64,000 bases of DNA, from NCBI RefSeq assembly GCF_002807685.1, contig NZ_PEAX01000004.1, forward strand, positions 1 through 64,000. The letters are read 5' to 3'. This document shows, one piece after another, positions 1 to 10,374 of the stretch. Source of the stretch: Neoalteromonas flava (lineage in GTDB: Bacteria > Pseudomonadota > Gammaproteobacteria > Enterobacterales > Alteromonadaceae). The notes under the pieces were generated by a model, which was given only the letters and a program-made list of their open reading frames with translations, ran no database searches and was not told the DNA's origin. Both the position numbers and the translations under genes were made by a program. How positions within the stretch are numbered: position 1 is the stretch's first letter; every line of letters starts with the position of its first letter.

Positions 1-119
1 AGGTGCAAAATAACGACGCTTTATATCGTTCTTTTGCGCAAGGAGGACAATCAGTACGCTCAGTTGCTAACTATTGTTCTCTTTGCTGTGCTATTGAAGC
101 GTCTTTGTGACTCTCCTCA

Positions 120-160
120 AGCGGGATGCGAATTCTACATTGTCGCATCTGGGAGTCAAG
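120..160 (-). promoter_or_regulatory. proximal stable-RNA (rRNA-type) promoter, leftward
   Basis: On the minus strand there is a -35 TTGACT (154-159), a 16-bp spacer and a -10 TAGAAT (132-137), followed by a GC-rich discriminator (GCATCCCGC). An A/T-tract stretch resembling an UP element lies just upstream of the -35. A 16-bp spacer with a GC-rich discriminator is typical of stringently controlled rRNA/tRNA promoters. Transcription would run out of the left edge of the window. Confidence 0.7.
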
Positions 161-270
161 CATTTTTTTGAAATTTTATTTTCAGCGATTTGCTTGAAAC
201 CCGCTTCAGCTAAGGGATTGCGTCAAATCATTGGCGTTGAAGTTGATTTGTTCATTTCGTCTTCCCGTTG

Positions 271-330
271 AAGCGAGCGCGCATTCTACAGACCTAACTT
301 CTCAGGTCAACCGCTTTTTTGAAAAAAGTT
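271..330 (-). promoter_or_regulatory. distal stable-RNA (rRNA-type) promoter, leftward
   Basis: This is a second minus-strand promoter of the same design as the one 150 bp to its left: -35 TTGACC (305-310), 16-bp spacer, -10 TAGAAT (283-288), and a GCGCGC discriminator. Upstream lie several A and T tracts (about 312-350) that look like an UP element. Tandem promoters of this kind are the hallmark of rRNA operons; the structural RNA itself is not in the window. Confidence 0.7.
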
Positions 331-421
331 GAAAAAAAGCGTTTTTCGAGCGAATAACGCGCAAAAAGGTTATTTAAGATACAATCCCACTACAACCTAT
401 TTACATTAATGCGGAGATAAC

Positions 422-952
422 ATGCCAATTAAGTCCTATAAAGGAATTACCCCGACCGTAGGTAAAAGTAACTATATAGATGAAAGTGCAGTGCTATATG
501 GCGATGTTGTCATGGGTGATGACGTAGGTATATGGCCTCTAGTGGCAGCGCGCGGCGATGTGAATCATATCCGAATTGGAGATCGCACAAATATTCAAGA
601 TGGTAGCGTACTGCATGTCACTCGAGTATCAGAAAAAAATCCCAAAGGATTTCCTTTGATAATTGGTGACGATGTAACCGTTGGCCACAAGTGTATGTTG
701 CATGGATGCACATTGGGTAATCGTATTTTGGTGGGTATGGGTGCAATAGTGATGGACGGCGCTATCGTAGAGGACGATGTATTTATTGGAGCTGGCACTG
801 TCGTTCCGCCGAACAAACGACTTCGCTCTGGATACCTTTATGTAGGTAACCCCATGGAAGAGAAGCGCAAATTAAGTGAAGCGGAAGTCGCCTTCTTAAA
901 ACAGTCTGCACTTAACTATGTAAAGCTTAAAGATGAGTATCTAGCAGAATAG
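422..952 (+). CDS. yrdA: gamma-carbonic-anhydrase-like hexapeptide protein (YrdA family)
   Basis: This 176-residue protein has the left-handed beta-helix hexapeptide repeats of the gamma-class carbonic anhydrase family, and almost its whole length is made of such turns. Three histidines at 65, 89 and 94 match the zinc ligands of Cam/YrdA proteins, so it can probably bind metal; whether family members of this type are active carbonic anhydrases varies. A good ribosome binding site (cggaga) lies upstream of the ATG. It stands alone, transcribed away from the stable-RNA promoters on its left, in the yrdA-aroE neighbourhood also seen beside an rRNA operon in E. coli. Confidence 0.93.
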   Translation: MPIKSYKGITPTVGKSNYIDESAVLYGDVVMGDDVGIWPLVAARGDVNHIRIGDRTNIQDGSVLHVTRVSEKNPKGFPLIIGDDVTVGHKCMLHGCTLGNRILVGMGAIVMDGAIVEDDVFIGAGTVVPPNKRLRSGYLYVGNPMEEKRKLSEAEVAFLKQSALNYVKLKDEYLAE

Positions 953-1009
953 TCAATGTTTTCGTTCGAGAGCACCCTCTAGAAATCATGCTACAGAATT
1001 AATGATACA

Positions 1010-1034
1010 TTGCAGGGTCGACTCAACCCTGCAA
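1010..1034. repeat. inverted repeat between yrdA and aroE
   Basis: A 9-bp perfect inverted repeat, TTGCAGGGT (1010-1018) and ACCCTGCAA (1026-1034), with a 7-nt loop, lies downstream of yrdA. No T-tract follows on the plus strand, so it is not a classic intrinsic terminator, although an A-run (about 1042-1049) follows. It may protect or end the yrdA transcript. The rest of the yrdA-aroE gap shows nothing clear. Confidence 0.4.
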
Positions 1035-1168
1035 AGTGGTCAAAAAAAAGCAAAACATGAAAGAGATTTATTACCCAAAGTAAAATGGGCAGCTGATAGG
1101 TGCAAGCTAGTGACAGCTTCTTAGATGTTAACCCCAAATACCTGTTTCTGTTTTGCCCACTTTTTGTG

Positions 1169-1996
1169 TTACAGCTGTTCCCTTAACTCTGTAATGACAG
1201 GTTGAATGTTTGGCATAAAATCAGTCCAAATTTTAAAACTCATTGCGGCCTGCCCCACCAGCATCCCTAACCCATCGCTTATCTTTGTTGCGCCGGCTCC
1301 TTTTGCCCATGCTAAAAAAGAAGTAGGTTGACTCGCATATACCATATCGTAAACCAAGTCAGCTTCAGCAACGACAGGGGCGGAAATGGGAGGTATTTGA
1401 TTGTCTAAACTCAACGATGTGGCGTTGATGACAATATCAAAGCTATGCTCATCAATATCATCAAAATTTGTCGCAGTTAATGGAAGCGTGTGTTTAATGG
1501 TCTCACCAATCTCCACCAGCTCTTTGGCTTTTTGAACGGTTCGATTCGCAATAGTAATGGAATACGGATTTTGATTGATTAGCGCCCGAATAACACCGCG
1601 AGCGGCACCGCCAGCACCTAAGATAAGGATGGACTTACCATACAATTCTACATTTTGCCGCGAGATATCATTGATCAGCCCTACGCCATCGGTATTGTAA
1701 CCTGCTAACGAACCGTCACTAAGTTTGGCAATGGTATTGACCGCACCAGCAAGTTTCGCTTCCTCACTGATAGTATGAACTAAACGACAGGCAAGTAACT
1801 TAAAAGGAGCCGTCACATTACACCCAGTTGCTTGCTTATGTGCAAAAAAGCGTTCTACATCACTGCAGAACTCTTCCTTAGTGGATAACTCTGCACTGTA
1901 ATCAATAGTTAAATTCGCCTGTTTAGCAAAGGCTTGATGAATTAATGGAGAACGGCTTTGTTGGATCGGATTGCCAAAAACAGCGAACTTTTGCAT
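1169..1996 (-). CDS. aroE: shikimate dehydrogenase (NADP+)
   Basis: AroE reduces 3-dehydroshikimate to shikimate in aromatic amino acid biosynthesis, in the cytosol. The 275-residue protein has the N-terminal substrate-binding SxS motif (SRS, 14-16), the NVTxPFK motif with catalytic Lys66, NTDG with Asp103, and the NADP-binding GAGGAAR loop at about 127-133 followed by an NRT motif. Length is normal. In E. coli aroE sits in the dprA-smg-yrdD-tsaC-aroE cluster; here hemF and ompW separate it from the other members and it appears to be transcribed alone. Confidence 0.97.
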   Translation of the reverse strand: MQKFAVFGNPIQQSRSPLIHQAFAKQANLTIDYSAELSTKEEFCSDVERFFAHKQATGCNVTAPFKLLACRLVHTISEEAKLAGAVNTIAKLSDGSLAGYNTDGVGLINDISRQNVELYGKSILILGAGGAARGVIRALINQNPYSITIANRTVQKAKELVEIGETIKHTLPLTATNFDDIDEHSFDIVINATSLSLDNQIPPISAPVVAEADLVYDMVYASQPTSFLAWAKGAGATKISDGLGMLVGQAAMSFKIWTDFMPNIQPVITELREQL

Positions 1997-2050
1997 CGAT
2001 TCAAATCAGTTGTGACGTTTATCGATAATCTACCTCAAACCATACCAACA

Positions 2051-2076
2051 AAAAAGCTCCACGATGGGAGCTTTTT
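2051..2076. terminator. bidirectional-looking intrinsic terminator downstream of ompW
   Basis: AAAAAGCTCC (2051-2060) and GGGAGCTTTTT (2066-2076) form a hairpin with an A-run on one side and a T-run on the other, between the end of ompW (2093) and the start of aroE (1996), both on the minus strand. It most likely ends ompW transcription and insulates aroE. Confidence 0.75.
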
Positions 2077-2092
2077 ATATAACCGGTGTACT

Positions 2093-2791
2093 TTAGAACT
2101 TATATCCAATGGAAACGGTGTAAACCCATGGGTCAATAGTTACACTTTCTATTTTACCAATATCAGAGCCGCTTACTTTAAAATCAGCTTCAGTTTCAAT
2201 ATCGATATAGCGCACTGATGCATTTATAAACATATCGTCACTGAAGAAATAGTCGGCTCCAGCTTGCGCTGAAAAACCAAATGAAGCATCGAGATCAAGA
2301 TCGGACACAACTGCACCGCCGGTCGCTGTTTCAATGACTCCCGCTGTTGCACCATTAAACTCTTCATCGAAAAAGATTGTATAGTTCAAGCCAACCCCAA
2401 CGTAAGGTTGGAACTTGGCCGCTGGGTCAGCAAAGAAGTAGTTTGCTGTCACTGTTGGGGGTAGATGCTTGGTGCTAGCTAAATTTGTACCGTCACCTAA
2501 GTCGATATCGTGACTGAATGGCGTAGCAGCAAGCACTTCAACATTCCAATGCGGAGTAAAGAAGTACGCGACATTAAGACCAAGTTGGGTATTACTATCA
2601 ACATTGACGCCACCCACGGTTTGACCACCCAAGGCAAAATCTGCTCCCCCCACTAAGATGTTTGTGCTGCTGTCATCGGGTGCAACAGTGGTAAGCCCAC
2701 CTCGAACCAGAATGTCACCTTTTTCGTAGGCGAACGCTGCTGGGGCCAGAGTCATTGCGGCAAGTGCTAATGCTAGTGTTGTTTTTTTCAT
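2093..2791 (-). CDS. ompW: OmpW-family outer membrane protein
   Basis: OmpW proteins are small eight-stranded outer membrane beta-barrels that form a hydrophobic channel. The chosen ATG (2791) gives 232 residues with a clear signal peptide (MKKTTLALALAAMTLAPAAFA) just before the mature start YEKGDILVRGG, typical of OmpW. Internal matches include the NVEVLAATPF and PYVGVGLNYT segments, and the chain ends in an aromatic residue (YKF), as barrel proteins recognised by BamA do. An upstream start at 2827 would put 12 extra residues before the signal peptide and is less likely. A consensus FNR site lies about 118 bp upstream. Confidence 0.95.
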   Translation of the reverse strand: MKKTTLALALAAMTLAPAAFAYEKGDILVRGGLTTVAPDDSSTNILVGGADFALGGQTVGGVNVDSNTQLGLNVAYFFTPHWNVEVLAATPFSHDIDLGDGTNLASTKHLPPTVTANYFFADPAAKFQPYVGVGLNYTIFFDEEFNGATAGVIETATGGAVVSDLDLDASFGFSAQAGADYFFSDDMFINASVRYIDIETEADFKVSGSDIGKIESVTIDPWVYTVSIGYKF

Positions 2792-3141
2792 GTGTGTTTT
2801 CTCTATGTTTATATCTGTTGCGGGCACTATAAACAGCTATAGAGGGAAAAAGATTGATCTAGAACAAGACTAAAATCCCAGTTTTGAAACAACAGATTAC
2901 GCTTGATCCAAATCAATAAGTAAGCCATTCCAAAAGGCTTAACACCGCAATTAGAAATAAATTCGAGTGCCCCGATTTTGCAAATGCTCACCGTGTTCTG
3001 CTTGTCGATAAGGCGAGCGATATTGCGCTGGTACGAATTCTTCGACAGCGTTGCCGGCTGATTATAACCGTGACTTTATGCTGGTAACGTTAAGGCTTTG
3101 TCGTCAACGTGCTAAAGCGACTCGAAAAGTCGAACAAGAAC
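2792..3141. other. ompW-hemF intergenic region
   Basis: This 350-bp gap holds the ompW promoter region with an FNR-type site (listed separately). The half next to hemF has no intact gene. On the minus strand a stretch of about 36 codons (about 2960-3065) is open and ends in a stop codon, but it has no start codon and an in-frame stop just upstream, so I cannot support it as a gene; it could be a decayed remnant. Confidence 0.4.
2903..2916. promoter_or_regulatory. FNR/EtrA binding site upstream of ompW
   Basis: TTGAT-CCAA-ATCAA is an exact match to the FNR consensus TTGAT-N4-ATCAA. Its centre is about 118 bp upstream of the ompW ATG. A weaker related sequence (TTGATCTAGAACAA) lies nearer ompW at about 2853. 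ompW is a known oxygen/FNR-responsive gene in enterobacteria, so anaerobic control is the natural reading. Confidence 0.7.
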
Positions 3142-4639
<1,498 letters not shown>

Positions 4640-4673
4640 AGACAGCCTTGCTGTTGTTAGATGACCCTAGCGG

Positions 4674-5150
4674 TTAATGTAACACACCGCCACTTTCATC
4701 GAACAATAAATCTTCCATCTGCGCGTATGCGTTTTCTTTGCCTGGTACATTAAATAGCACCATCAAAACTACCCACTTTAGGTCTTCCAAGCAGAACTCA
4801 GCCGCGTCAATTTCCATTACGCGATCGATCACCATCTCTCGAGTGGCGCCGTCTAAAACATTCATCTGCTCTAAGAATAAAAGAAAGCCGCGACAGGTTG
4901 AATCCAAACGCATCTCTTCTTCGTGGGTATACATCCGCATGGGAGAAGCTACATTGCCTTTTGCAAGGTAAGGCTTAATGTCGGTTTCTTGCAGAGCCGC
5001 AAGTTTCTCTAACCACGCTAGCGCTTTATAGATTTCATCATGATGGAAACCGGCACGCACAAGCTCATCAGTCAACTCGTCTTGGTCGACACAGATTTCG
5101 CTTTCACTGTGGATAAGGTTTTCAAACAGATACATGAGGATATCGAACAT
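4674..5150 (-). CDS. smg: DUF494 protein Smg
   Basis: Smg is a conserved acidic gammaproteobacterial protein of unknown biochemical function, nearly always next to dprA. The protein has 158 residues, the normal length, and begins [16 protein letters not shown], the family's signature start. The C-terminal half contains [19 protein letters not shown], also conserved. It starts 1 nt after dprA ends, so co-translation is likely. No enzyme motifs are visible. Confidence 0.95.
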   Translation of the reverse strand: MFDILMYLFENLIHSESEICVDQDELTDELVRAGFHHDEIYKALAWLEKLAALQETDIKPYLAKGNVASPMRMYTHEEEMRLDSTCRGFLLFLEQMNVLDGATREMVIDRVMEIDAAEFCLEDLKWVVLMVLFNVPGKENAYAQMEDLLFDESGGVLH

Positions 5151-5151
5151 A

Positions 5152-6285
5152 TTATTTTCCCCTCAATTTAACGTAGCCTCCGGGTGTGGAAGCGACGAGA
5201 CCTCGCAACTCATATTCTAATAATGCTGCCATTACCTCGTGGACCGGCAGTTTGCTGCGTTCGGTAATGATGTCGATAGATGTGACATCAAACTCTACAC
5301 TATCTAACAAATCTGGGGTTGCCAAGAGAGAAATGGGACTTTTTTTAGCGGTTTCAATAGTGGGCATTAGAGCCAAATGGTTAAGCTCCTGAAATTCAAT
5401 CAGAATATCCTCAACACAAGTCACTAATTTAGCGCCTTGTTGGATTAAAAAATGACAACCTTGCGATTGCTCAGTACGAATATTGGATGGAATCGCAAAA
5501 ACTTCGCGATTCTGATCTAACGCTTGGCGAGCAGTAATAAGCGACCCGCTTTTTAGCGCAGCCTCAACCACCAGCACTCCCAGCGATAAGCCGCTAACAA
5601 TGCGATTGCGGCGCGGGAAATGTGACTTATGCGGTGCGACTCCTGGATAGTATTCGCTAACGAGAAGTCCGCCTCGTTCTATGAGTTCCTGGTACAAGCG
5701 CTGATTTCGTTTTGGGTACACTTGATCAATCCCACAGCCGAGCACGCCAATGGTTTCTCCCGTCTGTTCAATAGCGCCCTTGTGGGCCTGTTGATCAATC
5801 CCCAATGCCATACCTGAAACAATGGTAAGTCCTGACTTCGCTAACTCCTGTGCAAACTGATAACCCAACGCTTTACCAGAGAAGGTAGGTTGTCGACAGC
5901 CAACAATTGCCACACAGCTTTGCTGCAGCAATGCAAGATTTCCCTGTACGAGTAAGACCAATGGGGGCGATGCAATTTCTTTTAACAGAGCGGGATAAGA
6001 GCTGTCTTCAATTGTAACCACCCAGCGCTGTAATTGCGGCTGATGCCAATTCATGGCCGCGGCTACGGGTGGTGGCGTTGTGTTGCCGAGAATGATTGCA
6101 ATATGGGCTGCAGTGAATCCACAGGCCTGCAAAGTGTGCTCAGACAAGCGGGATAAGCCGTCTACTGAACATCCAGTCGCCGCTTGAACAGCAGCCCACT
6201 TCTGAGCACCGAATGAATAACTAAAAGCGAGTCGCAGATAAGCGTTGCGTATTGAATCGCTCACCCACGGTTGATGGTATGACAA
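5152..6285 (-). CDS. dprA: DNA processing protein DprA/Smf
   Basis: DprA binds incoming single-stranded DNA and loads RecA during natural transformation; many non-competent bacteria also keep it. The 377-residue protein has an N-terminal helical domain, then the Rossmann-like core: [10 protein letters not shown] (about 128), the [16 protein letters not shown] signature (about 158), [21 protein letters not shown] and [22 protein letters not shown]-terminal winged-helix-like domain follows (about 310-375). The gene lies between lysM and smg in a tight leftward cluster. Nothing here shows whether the host is competent. Confidence 0.96.
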   Translation of the reverse strand: MSYHQPWVSDSIRNAYLRLAFSYSFGAQKWAAVQAATGCSVDGLSRLSEHTLQACGFTAAHIAIILGNTTPPPVAAAMNWHQPQLQRWVVTIEDSSYPALLKEIASPPLVLLVQGNLALLQQSCVAIVGCRQPTFSGKALGYQFAQELAKSGLTIVSGMALGIDQQAHKGAIEQTGETIGVLGCGIDQVYPKRNQRLYQELIERGGLLVSEYYPGVAPHKSHFPRRNRIVSGLSLGVLVVEAALKSGSLITARQALDQNREVFAIPSNIRTEQSQGCHFLIQQGAKLVTCVEDILIEFQELNHLALMPTIETAKKSPISLLATPDLLDSVEFDVTSIDIITERSKLPVHEVMAALLEYELRGLVASTPGGYVKLRGK

Positions 6286-6315
6286 GTCTCCTCCTTGAGA
6301 CCCTCTCAGAATTAG

Positions 6316-7383
6316 TTACGGTTTTGCGACCAGCGCTCCATTTTTAATCAGTTCACTCGCACGGGTGATGATCGCGTAGCTGGCTTTATCGAACGTTTTA
6401 AAAACAATCAATTCACCAATTTTTACGGCTGGCTGCTGAATGGTCGAGCCATCTTGAAAAGCACCTTTAAGACGACTGGACTCGCCTTCGTATTTTGGAT
6501 CGTCACCGTCGTATATATCAGGGCCTTTCAAATAAATGCCCATAACTGTGCCAGCACTGATATCGTCAGCGCCAATATCAATGATAACCACGTCATGTTT
6601 ACCGAGCAGATCGCGTTGATGTAAATTACCCACCACTTCTGCACGTTGACGGCCACTCGCCGGCACTAGCTCCATATCTTGCGGCTCAACTTTTTGTGCT
6701 GTATACAAACGGTCGCCACGCATCGCTTCGTAATTACTTTGTTTAACCCGAACCATCCACTCACTGTCGGGTTGAGCATCCGTTAATGTTCCATCAGCAA
6801 CATGGCGTACCTGCATACCAATGGAGTTCCCAAAGCGGTCGAATACTTCGTTTTGCTGCCTCACAATGACAAACTCATCTGCCGAACGCCCACGAGCTTT
6901 GGCAAGCACAACGTCGTCATTCACGAAACGAATATCTCCGAAACTATTCCCAAGGATATGCGGTAGTCGCTCATATTCAGCTTCAGATAAGATCATGTCG
7001 TTATTCAAGTAGGGAGAAATAACGCTCCAAGGGAGCAACGGGATTGCCCCCGTTTTGGTCGAGCGATTAGCACTTGGCGACAGGGTAACGACGCGTTTTT
7101 CTGGTCGGTCAACAACCAACACTGGCTGACCGTCCCGCCACTGTAACGTCAACAGATCACCTGGATAGATCAAATGCGGATTCAAGATTTGCGTATTTGT
7201 GCGCCATAGCTCAGGCCACAACCAGGGCTTCTCCAGAAATAGATTAGAAATATCCCACAGGGTATCGCCCTGCTTAACTTCGTATTGCTCAGGCGCACTG
7301 TCTTTCACTTGAACTTGCTGTGCAAAGCACCACATTGGTAGAAAGACCAATAACGCTAAGACTTTCAAACTTGGTTTAAACAT
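6316..7383 (-). CDS. secreted LysM-domain protein
   Basis: This 355-residue protein has a signal peptide (MFKPSLKVLALLVFLPMWCFAQ) and one LysM peptidoglycan-binding domain at about 33-80 (YEVKQGDTLWDISNLF ... LIYPGDLLTL). The remaining 270 residues have no catalytic motif I recognise. Such proteins commonly sit just upstream of dprA opposite def-fmt in gammaproteobacteria. A cell-envelope role is inferred from export and the LysM domain. It is the first gene of the leftward run ending at hemF and is divergent from def. Confidence 0.9.
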   Translation of the reverse strand: MFKPSLKVLALLVFLPMWCFAQQVQVKDSAPEQYEVKQGDTLWDISNLFLEKPWLWPELWRTNTQILNPHLIYPGDLLTLQWRDGQPVLVVDRPEKRVVTLSPSANRSTKTGAIPLLPWSVISPYLNNDMILSEAEYERLPHILGNSFGDIRFVNDDVVLAKARGRSADEFVIVRQQNEVFDRFGNSIGMQVRHVADGTLTDAQPDSEWMVRVKQSNYEAMRGDRLYTAQKVEPQDMELVPASGRQRAEVVGNLHQRDLLGKHDVVIIDIGADDISAGTVMGIYLKGPDIYDGDDPKYEGESSRLKGAFQDGSTIQQPAVKIGELIVFKTFDKASYAIITRASELIKNGALVAKP

Positions 7384-7583
7384 ACCTTCCCCATGAGGTT
7401 GTAATTTAATCCATTACCGGATGTCTATTAATTGGTTATCGGGCATTCTCGACAATACCTAAGAAAGCTCGCACCCAATTACCGTTATGCGTTAGAATAA
7501 TAGTGTTTTAACCCCTGTAAAGCGTGTTATGCCACGTTTAGTATAGGAATTGATACTGAATTAAAGTGTAGTTGAAAAATATC

Positions 7584-8093
7584 ATGGCAATATTAGAAGT
7601 TTTAAGTTTTCCCGATGAACGCTTGCGCACCGTCGCCGAACCGGTTGCAGCCGTAGACGATGGCATTAAGCAATTAGTTGCCGACATGTTCGAAACTATG
7701 CGCGAAGAAAACGGTATCGGTCTGGCCGCGACACAAGTGAATGTGCATAAACGTGTGGTCGTAATGGACGTTTCTGAAGAGCAAAATGAGCCGCGCGTGT
7801 TTATCAATCCTGAAATTATCGAGAAGAAGGGCTCGACGGTCAGCGAAGAAGGCTGTCTATCTGTGCCGGGTAATTATGCCAAGGTTGATCGCGCGGAATG
7901 GGTAAAAGTGCGCGCACTGGACGCCGATGGTAAAACCTTCGAGCTCGAAGCCGATGGTTTGTTGGCAATTTGTATTCAGCATGAGCTTGACCACCTTAAA
8001 GGTGTGTTATTTGTAGATTACTTATCACCGCTTAAGCGCCAACGCATCCGCAAGAAATTAGAAAAAGAAGCGCGTTTGGCGGCGCGAGCCTAA
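7584..8093 (+). CDS. def: peptide deformylase
   Basis: Def removes the N-terminal formyl group from nascent proteins using a bound Fe2+ or Zn2+. All three active-site motifs are present: GIGLAATQV (about 44-52), EEGCLSVPG (about 88-96, metal-ligand Cys) and QHELDHLKG (about 130-138, HExxH with two metal-ligand His and the catalytic Glu). The ATG at 7584 gives 169 residues beginning [15 protein letters not shown], as in orthologues; a TTG 12 nt upstream is possible but less likely. It leads the conserved def-fmt-rsmB-trkA operon. Confidence 0.98.
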   Translation: MAILEVLSFPDERLRTVAEPVAAVDDGIKQLVADMFETMREENGIGLAATQVNVHKRVVVMDVSEEQNEPRVFINPEIIEKKGSTVSEEGCLSVPGNYAKVDRAEWVKVRALDADGKTFELEADGLLAICIQHELDHLKGVLFVDYLSPLKRQRIRKKLEKEARLAARA

Positions 8094-8113
8094 CACCAAA
8101 GAGGGATAAGTCA

Positions 8114-9043
8114 TTGCGCGTTATTTTTGCCGGCACGCCGGATTTTGCTGCGACTCACTTACAAGCCTTACTTGCATCTGACCATGAGGTCGTCGCAGTC
8201 TATACACAACCAGATCGGCCCGCCGGTCGCGGTAAGAAGTTGCAAGCCAGTCCGGTCAAGCAATTAGCAGAAACAAACCAAATTCCTGTTCATCAACCAA
8301 GCAGCTTAAAAGACATAGAAGCACAACAGCAATTAGCTGAAATCCACTGCGATATTATGGTGGTGGTTGCCTACGGTCTTTTGTTGCCCAAAGCGGTTCT
8401 TGAGATTCCTCCATTGGGTTGTGTCAATGTACACGGTTCCATATTACCTCGTTGGCGCGGAGCAGCACCTATCCAGCGTGCCATTTGGGCTGGAGACTCT
8501 GAAAGCGGTGTTACCATAATGCAAATGGACGAAGGCCTCGATACTGGCGCAATGCTGCATATTCAAACCACGCCAATCAGCAGTGAGGAAACCAGCGCGT
8601 CGTTGTATAACCGACTGGCCGAAATTGGTCCTCAAGCGTTGATCCGCTGCCTCGATGATTTTTCAGCGCTAACCCCAGTGACGCAAGACGAAGATCTAGC
8701 GACTTACGCAAAAAAATTAAGCAAACAAGAGGCTCGTATTGATTGGTCGCTATCAGCAGCACAACTTGAACGCAACGTACGAGCCTTTAATCCATGGCCG
8801 GTGGTCTGGTTCGAAGTCGGTGAAACAGCCCTTAAGGTTTGGGCAGCGTCTACGCTGCCTGACACCACAAACAAGAGCCCAGGAACGATAGTAAGTGCCG
8901 ACAAACACGGTATCCGCGTGGCAACTTCAGAGGGGCTATTTTGTATTACTGAGTTACAAGTCCCAGGTAAAAAACGAGCACACGTAAGTGATATTCTCAA
9001 TGCCAAAGGTGATTGGTTCGAACCAGGAACTCTGCTCTCGTGA
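8114..9043 (+). CDS. fmt: methionyl-tRNA formyltransferase
   Basis: Fmt formylates initiator Met-tRNA using 10-formyltetrahydrofolate, pairing with Def. The 309-residue protein begins with [13 protein letters not shown], and the catalytic segment [21 protein letters not shown] contains the conserved Asn/His of the formyltransferase fold; [12 protein letters not shown] follows. The C-terminal tRNA-binding domain includes [12 protein letters not shown]. It uses a TTG start with an upstream gaggga ribosome binding site; no better start exists at this position. The last bases overlap the GTG of rsmB. Confidence 0.97.
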   Translation: MRVIFAGTPDFAATHLQALLASDHEVVAVYTQPDRPAGRGKKLQASPVKQLAETNQIPVHQPSSLKDIEAQQQLAEIHCDIMVVVAYGLLLPKAVLEIPPLGCVNVHGSILPRWRGAAPIQRAIWAGDSESGVTIMQMDEGLDTGAMLHIQTTPISSEETSASLYNRLAEIGPQALIRCLDDFSALTPVTQDEDLATYAKKLSKQEARIDWSLSAAQLERNVRAFNPWPVVWFEVGETALKVWAASTLPDTTNKSPGTIVSADKHGIRVATSEGLFCITELQVPGKKRAHVSDILNAKGDWFEPGTLLS

Positions 9044-10371
9044 ATCCACAAAAAGTTGGACGAGCACTACGCGCAGACTCCGCAAAAGTTCTGTTCGCAA
9101 TTTTAGAACAAAACAAATCCAGCCGCGGATTGCTCAGTGATGTGCAACAACATTATCGCGATGCTCGCGATAAAGCCTGGCTACAAGAGGTCGTTTTTGG
9201 CGTATTGCGACAATTGCCTACGTTACAGTTTTGGTTGAGACAGCTACTAGAGAAACCATTAAAGGGTAATAAGAAGGTTGTTGAGCACTTGTTATTGGTT
9301 GGCTTGTATCAACTTGCCTTTACCCGAGTGCCGGCACACGCCGCGATTGGCGAAACAGTGAACGCCTGTCAAAGCTTAAATGCTGCTGGGCTTAAGGGCC
9401 TAGTTAATGCTATTTTGCGGGAGTTTCAGCGCAGCGAATTAGCGCAACAGCTACCCACTGGCGCCGCAGCTCAAGCTGGCTTACCTAACTGGCTATTCAA
9501 ACAAATAAGCACAGCTTACCCTGCTCAATCAGAAGCTATTGTGCAGCAGATGAATACCAAAGCTCCGCTGTGGTTGCGAGTAAATCGACAACAAATCACA
9601 CGGGACGAATACACTCACCACTTGGTTACTGAAGGGATAGCATTTACCCTGCCGCCAGACCATGTTGATGGAATAATCTTGAACCAAAATATCGATGTTA
9701 CTGCATTGCCAGGCTACAACGAAGGTCAATTTGCGGTGCAAGATGGTGCGGCTCAACTAGCGGTAGATTATTTGCAGCCACAAGCTCACGCGCGCGTATT
9801 AGACTGCTGCGCCGCTCCCGGCGGCAAGACCTGTCACATGCTCGAGCGTCAACCAAGCATTACCTGTACGGCTATTGATAACGATGCTTCACGACTTCTG
9901 CGTGTGAAGGAAAATTTGCAACGTTTACAACTGCAAGCCGAGGTCGTGTGTGCAGATGCCGCTAACTTGGCAGAATGGTGGGATAATCACCCATTTGATG
10001 CCATTTTACTTGATGCTCCGTGCTCAGCGACCGGTGTTATTCGGCGCCACCCTGATATCCGCTGGTTACGTCAAGCAAGTGATATTGAAGCTTTGGTCAA
10101 TTTGCAACAATTGTTATTGCAGCGTCTCTGGCAAACCCTACGTCCGGGCGGAACATTACTCTACGCTACTTGCAGTATCCTGCCGCAAGAAAACCAACAG
10201 CAAATTGAGCAATTTCTCGCAATAACTCCTGATGCTTCTGTTTGTACCACTACCCATGGTGACAGTATCGGCAGACAAATACTGCCGGGAGAAAGTCAAA
10301 TGGATGGCTTCTATTACGCTAGACTGATAAAGTCAAAACTCAAGAATAAGAATAATCCTACTGGTGAGTAG
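9040..10371 (+). CDS. rsmB: 16S rRNA (cytosine967-C5)-methyltransferase
   Basis: RsmB methylates C967 of 16S rRNA with S-adenosylmethionine. An N-terminal NusB-like RNA-binding domain (about 1-135) is followed by the methyltransferase: [11 protein letters not shown] (SAM loop), [18 protein letters not shown] (the catalytic-motif Cys) and [11 protein letters not shown] (nucleophile-region Cys). The GTG at 9040 overlaps the fmt TGA (GTGA), giving 443 residues beginning [16 protein letters not shown]; this start is preferred over a TTG 27 nt upstream. Translational coupling to fmt is likely. Confidence 0.97.
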   Translation: MNPQKVGRALRADSAKVLFAILEQNKSSRGLLSDVQQHYRDARDKAWLQEVVFGVLRQLPTLQFWLRQLLEKPLKGNKKVVEHLLLVGLYQLAFTRVPAHAAIGETVNACQSLNAAGLKGLVNAILREFQRSELAQQLPTGAAAQAGLPNWLFKQISTAYPAQSEAIVQQMNTKAPLWLRVNRQQITRDEYTHHLVTEGIAFTLPPDHVDGIILNQNIDVTALPGYNEGQFAVQDGAAQLAVDYLQPQAHARVLDCCAAPGGKTCHMLERQPSITCTAIDNDASRLLRVKENLQRLQLQAEVVCADAANLAEWWDNHPFDAILLDAPCSATGVIRRHPDIRWLRQASDIEALVNLQQLLLQRLWQTLRPGGTLLYATCSILPQENQQQIEQFLAITPDASVCTTTHGDSIGRQILPGESQMDGFYYARLIKSKLKNKNNPTGE

Positions 10372-10374
10372 TCA

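Noticed and set aside
2958-3065. Open minus-strand stretch of about 36 codons downstream of hemF
   Set aside because: It has no start codon, an in-frame stop directly upstream, and no ribosome binding site; at most a remnant.
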